Source: Heterotrichella gracilis (taxonomy: Eukaryota > Sar > Xanthophyceae > Tribonematales > Xanthonemataceae). From it: a stretch of DNA of 64,000 nucleotides. The notes beneath the pieces were generated by a model. That model ran no database searches. It was not told the origin of the DNA and saw only the letters and a list, made by a program, of their open reading frames with translations. Where the stretch lies: contig JAULBX010019632.1 in the NCBI GenBank assembly GCA_032358255.1, positions 17,594 through 81,593 on the forward strand, written 5' to 3'. Every line of letters begins with the position of its first letter. Position 1 is the stretch's first letter. Shown here piece after piece: positions 60,903 through 64,000 of this stretch. Both the position numbers and the translations under genes were made by a program.

Positions 60903-63900
60903 TTAGGCCCTTGCATCCCGCAACGACTGAATGCTGAGGGTCACCCAATGTGCTGCCCCTTGGGATGTGGAGGTTGCAATCTCATCCAGGTGCACACTTT
61001 GGTGGAACTCATCCAATCGGTGCACAACCAACCACAGGTACTCCTGCAACGAGAGAGGGGTTTAATGTGGGTGAGGGTGGACGGGTAATTTCTTTGAACC
61101 TGTATCTCAAATCCTTGCAAATGGCGACATAGTAGGGTCAGGGTTGCAATCTCCAGTGGATTCTGGCATGCTCTGTAGAAACTCATGCAGGGTGTGCATG
61201 CGTGGGTCAGAGTACTGGTGGTGGTGGCGGTGGGCTGGGGCTTACGGCTAGGGGCTAGGAGCTAGGGGTTAGACTCACCATCCGAGCCTGCATGGCCATG
61301 TCGGGCACCTTAAGCGACAGAGCTTCCCTTATCCGCACCACCTCCACATGCTGTACCCTACACCAAAACCCTAGTCACACACTATTGCCCTTGCAGAGCC
61401 CTCTCCACAGTCCCTACAGATCCCATTCACCTGTACCCTCCCCAAAGCCTTACTGGGGATGCACCATTCAAACCTCCATGAGCATGTCCGGAACCTTGAG
61501 CGCCAGGGCCTGCCGCAGTTGCCGCACCACAATACCCTAACCAAACCCTACCCAAAACCCTAATGGCCACGCACCATTCGAAGCTCCATGGGCATGTCCG
61601 GCACCTTGAGCGCCAGGGCCTCTCTCAGCTGCCGCACCACCTCCACCCGCTTGTTCAACAACATGGTGTGCTGTACAAAGGTGTCGTAGTCAGGGGTAAG
61701 CACTGGAGGCAGCAGCGGGGCGGCCAGGGGGGCGGCGAGGGAGAGGGTGGGAGCGGAGGGGAGGGCGGGGGAGGGGCCTGATGCGGCGGAGGGGCGGTGG
61801 ATGGCAGGTGGTAGGGGAAGTGTCCCTGCAGGGGAAGGGCAGGGTTGGGTGTGCAGGGAGGGCAGTGACTTGTACGCACTATGCAGGGCCCTTCTGTGCA
61901 GGGGCTGTGGTTCTCAAGTTTTATGGCAAACTATGCAGCAATTGCAGCAGATGGTGCAATTTGTGGCATGCGCTGTGCAGGGGACGGGCAGCACAGCAGT
62001 GTCAACCCCAACTGCACCAGTAGAAACCCAAACCCTAGGGGTCCCACACCGGGCATCTGCCAGCAAGGGCGGTGTGGTAACAACTGACAACCCGAAACCC
62101 TAGCCCACAACCCGAAACATCAAATGCCCTACCAGCAGCTCTTGGTAGTAAAGGGCACACCAGCCGCCAACTTGCTCATCAAACCCTAAACCCTAAATCA
62201 AAACCCTATTGCCCCCACCTGTCAGCAGCGGCGTGGTGGTGTAGGGCGAGCTAGGCCCAACCGCCACCAGCTGGCCCCCACCCACCCCCTTGGCCTTGCG
62301 GGGCTTGGTAGCCGGGGGGGCCGGAGGGTGTGTGGGGCTCGCCAACCCCGGCGCACCCTGCGGCCGGGGGCCATCCCCAGGGGGCTGGATTACTCGATTC
62401 CGTGCTGCGGCGGTCACTGCGCGGTTGCGTGCCTCTGCAGTGAGGCGCTTGACGTTGGCAACAATGGCCGCCATTTCCGGGGTGGTGGCGGTGGAGGGGG
62501 TGCGGTCCAGCGCCGGGGGTTGGGGTTCAGAGGCTGCGGGGGTGGCGCCGTTGCCAGCTGGCGGCGCCTCCTTTGCCTGACAAGGACAAAGAACAGGTTA
62601 ATCAACACATATATATCCTCACCCATTATGTACGTACAATATCCTAATTTAATACTTGCATGTTTTCAATTTTGCATTCATGACTTTGGTATCATCCGTG
62701 GCCAATGTGCTATTTGCAAGATCCACCCTCGTCCAGCGTCCACAGTTACTGACCAAGGCGCCAAATAAAGGAACAGGCAACAGGTTGCAATAGGGATGCA
62801 CATATGCAATGACCAGGCGAAGGACACAATCAGTAAAGGCAAATGTCTGTGTGAATGTAGGGTTAAGGGTCTGCTGATTTTTACCCCCTGCCTCACCTGT
62901 CCGCTCATGCTGGGCACAGTGGCGTCTGGATGCCCCACCACACCGGACTGGGTATCCACCTCGCCGCTCGCCCCCGCCCCCTCCAGCCCCTCCCCATCCA
63001 CATCCATGGCCGCCACCCCCGCTGTCACCTCCCCGTTCACTTCCTCAGGGGAGGCGCTGCTGAGCTCGGTGGGCTGGACACCACTCCCCGCACCCCCCGC
63101 TTCCTCCGACCCCCCTGGCAGGGCCACAGGGGCATCAGAAGGTGGCTCTCCCCTGGCTTGCTTGGCCTCCGGGGCGGTGTCCGGTTCGCCCTCAGCCGGG
63201 CGCTTGGCGGCCCCCTCCCCTGCGCTCGTTCCTTCCTTATCCTTCCCTTCGTGGATGCTGGGGATCGCCGCTTGGCCGTCGCCATCCCCAGGAAATGCTG
63301 AAGCTGCTCCCTCCCCGTCTACACCGTTGTTTCCATTACCACCCCTGGACGCGGCATCTGCCAGCGCAGCGTTGGCAACCCTCGCCAGCTGTTCCAGTCC
63401 ATTGTGCACCTCGTGTTCCTCCCCGTTTCCCGCCTTCCCATCCTCCCCTGCCACACCCTCCCCGGCCACTGGGGCTCCCATATGACCACTCAGCACCCCC
63501 TGCATGTACTGCGCCAGCCCGTTCTCCACCGAGGGCTTCCCCACTGTCCTACTTCCCCCTAGCCTGATCCTGACCTTGGTGGCGGGGGGGGCCTGCGCCC
63601 CCCCAGGCGCCGCCCCTGCCTCGCCACCTGGCGCCTCAGCCACAGGCGGAACCACGCCCTCGGGCGTGAAGCTCGGCGGCCCCGGCTGAGGGTACTGAGC
63701 CGTCGGCGCTGAGTTGAGCGCGCTGAGTTGAGTCGGGGGCGCCGAGTTGAGCGTGGTGAGCGTGCCCGCAGCTTCCTCCATGAGATTGCTCTGCTGCTGC
63801 TGGAGCTGTGCGGGGGTGGGTGAGGGTTGGGTGGGTGCTGGCGGCTGGGACCCGGGTGGGGAGGAGGCGTTGGGCCACCAGGGGGGCGGGGGGGTGGGCT

Positions 63901-63913
63901 GCGGTTCCTCCTG
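60903..63913 (-). CDS. Pro/Gly/Ala-rich protein of unknown function, C-terminal 588 residues
   Basis: Exons 63913-62897, 62576-62219, 61825-61575 and 61043-60903 (TAA) join in phase. The upstream part is off the right edge, or continues through the hexanucleotide tract, which is also open. The first exon is disordered: Pro/Gln-rich, then KVRIRLGGSRTVGKPS, then acidic Gly/Ala/Glu-rich with AAKRPAEGEPD. The second has a short basic helix (NVKRLTAEARNRAVTAAARN) and PATKPRKAKG. The last two hold a more ordered region, DTFVQHTMLLNKRVEVVRQL and EYLWLVVHRLDEFHQSVHLD. Composition suggests a nuclear regulatory protein. I do not recognise the family. Confidence 0.62.
61274..61545 (-). repeat. Two echoes of exon 61825-61575
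   Basis: The exon end (VVRQLREALALKVPDMPMELRM) is repeated near 61461-61530 (VVRQLRQALALKVPDM) and 61274-61350 (VVRIREALSLKVPDMAM). The furthest copy keeps the strongest donor (gtgagt). Confidence 0.8.
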
Positions 63914-63923
63914 CTGCAAGGGA

Positions 63924-64000
63924 GGTGTGGGTGTGGGTGTGGGTGTGGGTGTGGGTGTGGGTGTGGGTGTGGGTGTGGGTGTGGGTGTGGGTGTGGGTGT
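63924..64000 (+). repeat. GTGTGG hexanucleotide microsatellite at the right edge
   Basis: About twelve perfect units run to the window end. On the minus strand they read as an open Thr-Pro repeat continuous with the first exon of the unknown protein, or as a pyrimidine-rich acceptor tract before cttgcag. Confidence 0.9.

Noticed and set aside
62796-63485. 229-codon plus-strand Ser/Pro-rich frame
   Set aside because: It is complementary to the GC-rich coding exon of the unknown protein; open by composition.

Overview
This is eukaryotic nuclear DNA. Short coding exons with GT..AG borders sit inside long introns. The gene set points to a flagellated green alga: a plant-type kinesin-14 stalk, a plant/Rubisco-LSMT-type SET methyltransferase, a plant-like mitochondrial phosphate carrier and a ciliary protein. 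Plant-type TTTAGGG/CCCTAAA telomere-like motifs pepper the introns. A prasinophyte such as Cymbomonas fits, but that is an inference from content only. Gene models were assembled by hand from splice motifs, protein similarity recalled from memory and, above all, reading-frame phase. No computation was run, so exon borders may be off by a base or two.

Layout. A kinesin-14-like coiled-coil gene (minus) runs off the left edge. It faces a SET-domain methyltransferase gene (plus, 4.05-8.04 kb) that carries an in-frame TGA. A ciliary GYTGF(I/V)P-motif protein (minus, 9.1-11.9 kb) is divergent from NTAN1, an N-terminal asparagine amidohydrolase (plus, 12.2-13.4 kb). A complete mitochondrial phosphate carrier (minus, 13.8-15.9 kb) follows. 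One gene then occupies 17.28-53.94 kb (minus): 20 phase-compatible coding exons encode about 1,053 aa, a signal-peptide, LamG/concanavalin-like, DUF4215-type Cys-rich, single-pass membrane protein. Coding sequence is under 9% of that gene. Next come a ketopantoate-reductase-like gene (minus, 55.3-59.6 kb) and the C-terminal part of a Pro/Gly-rich unknown protein (minus, 60.9 kb to the right edge).

The most unusual property is what surrounds the exons. In at least six of the eight genes, exon ends are followed (less often preceded) by one to seven decaying tandem copies of the exon end plus the adjoining intron. Most copies keep a GT donor. I call these exon echoes. The introns also hold families of foldback (palindromic) elements, including about ten copies of 250-290 bp in one 8-kb intron. 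There is one tRNA-related SINE with a perfect 16-bp target duplication and a 5'-truncated relative of it. An apparently identical 2,735-bp tandem duplication repeats three exons in a way that breaks frame phase, so it is either mis-assembly or very recent.
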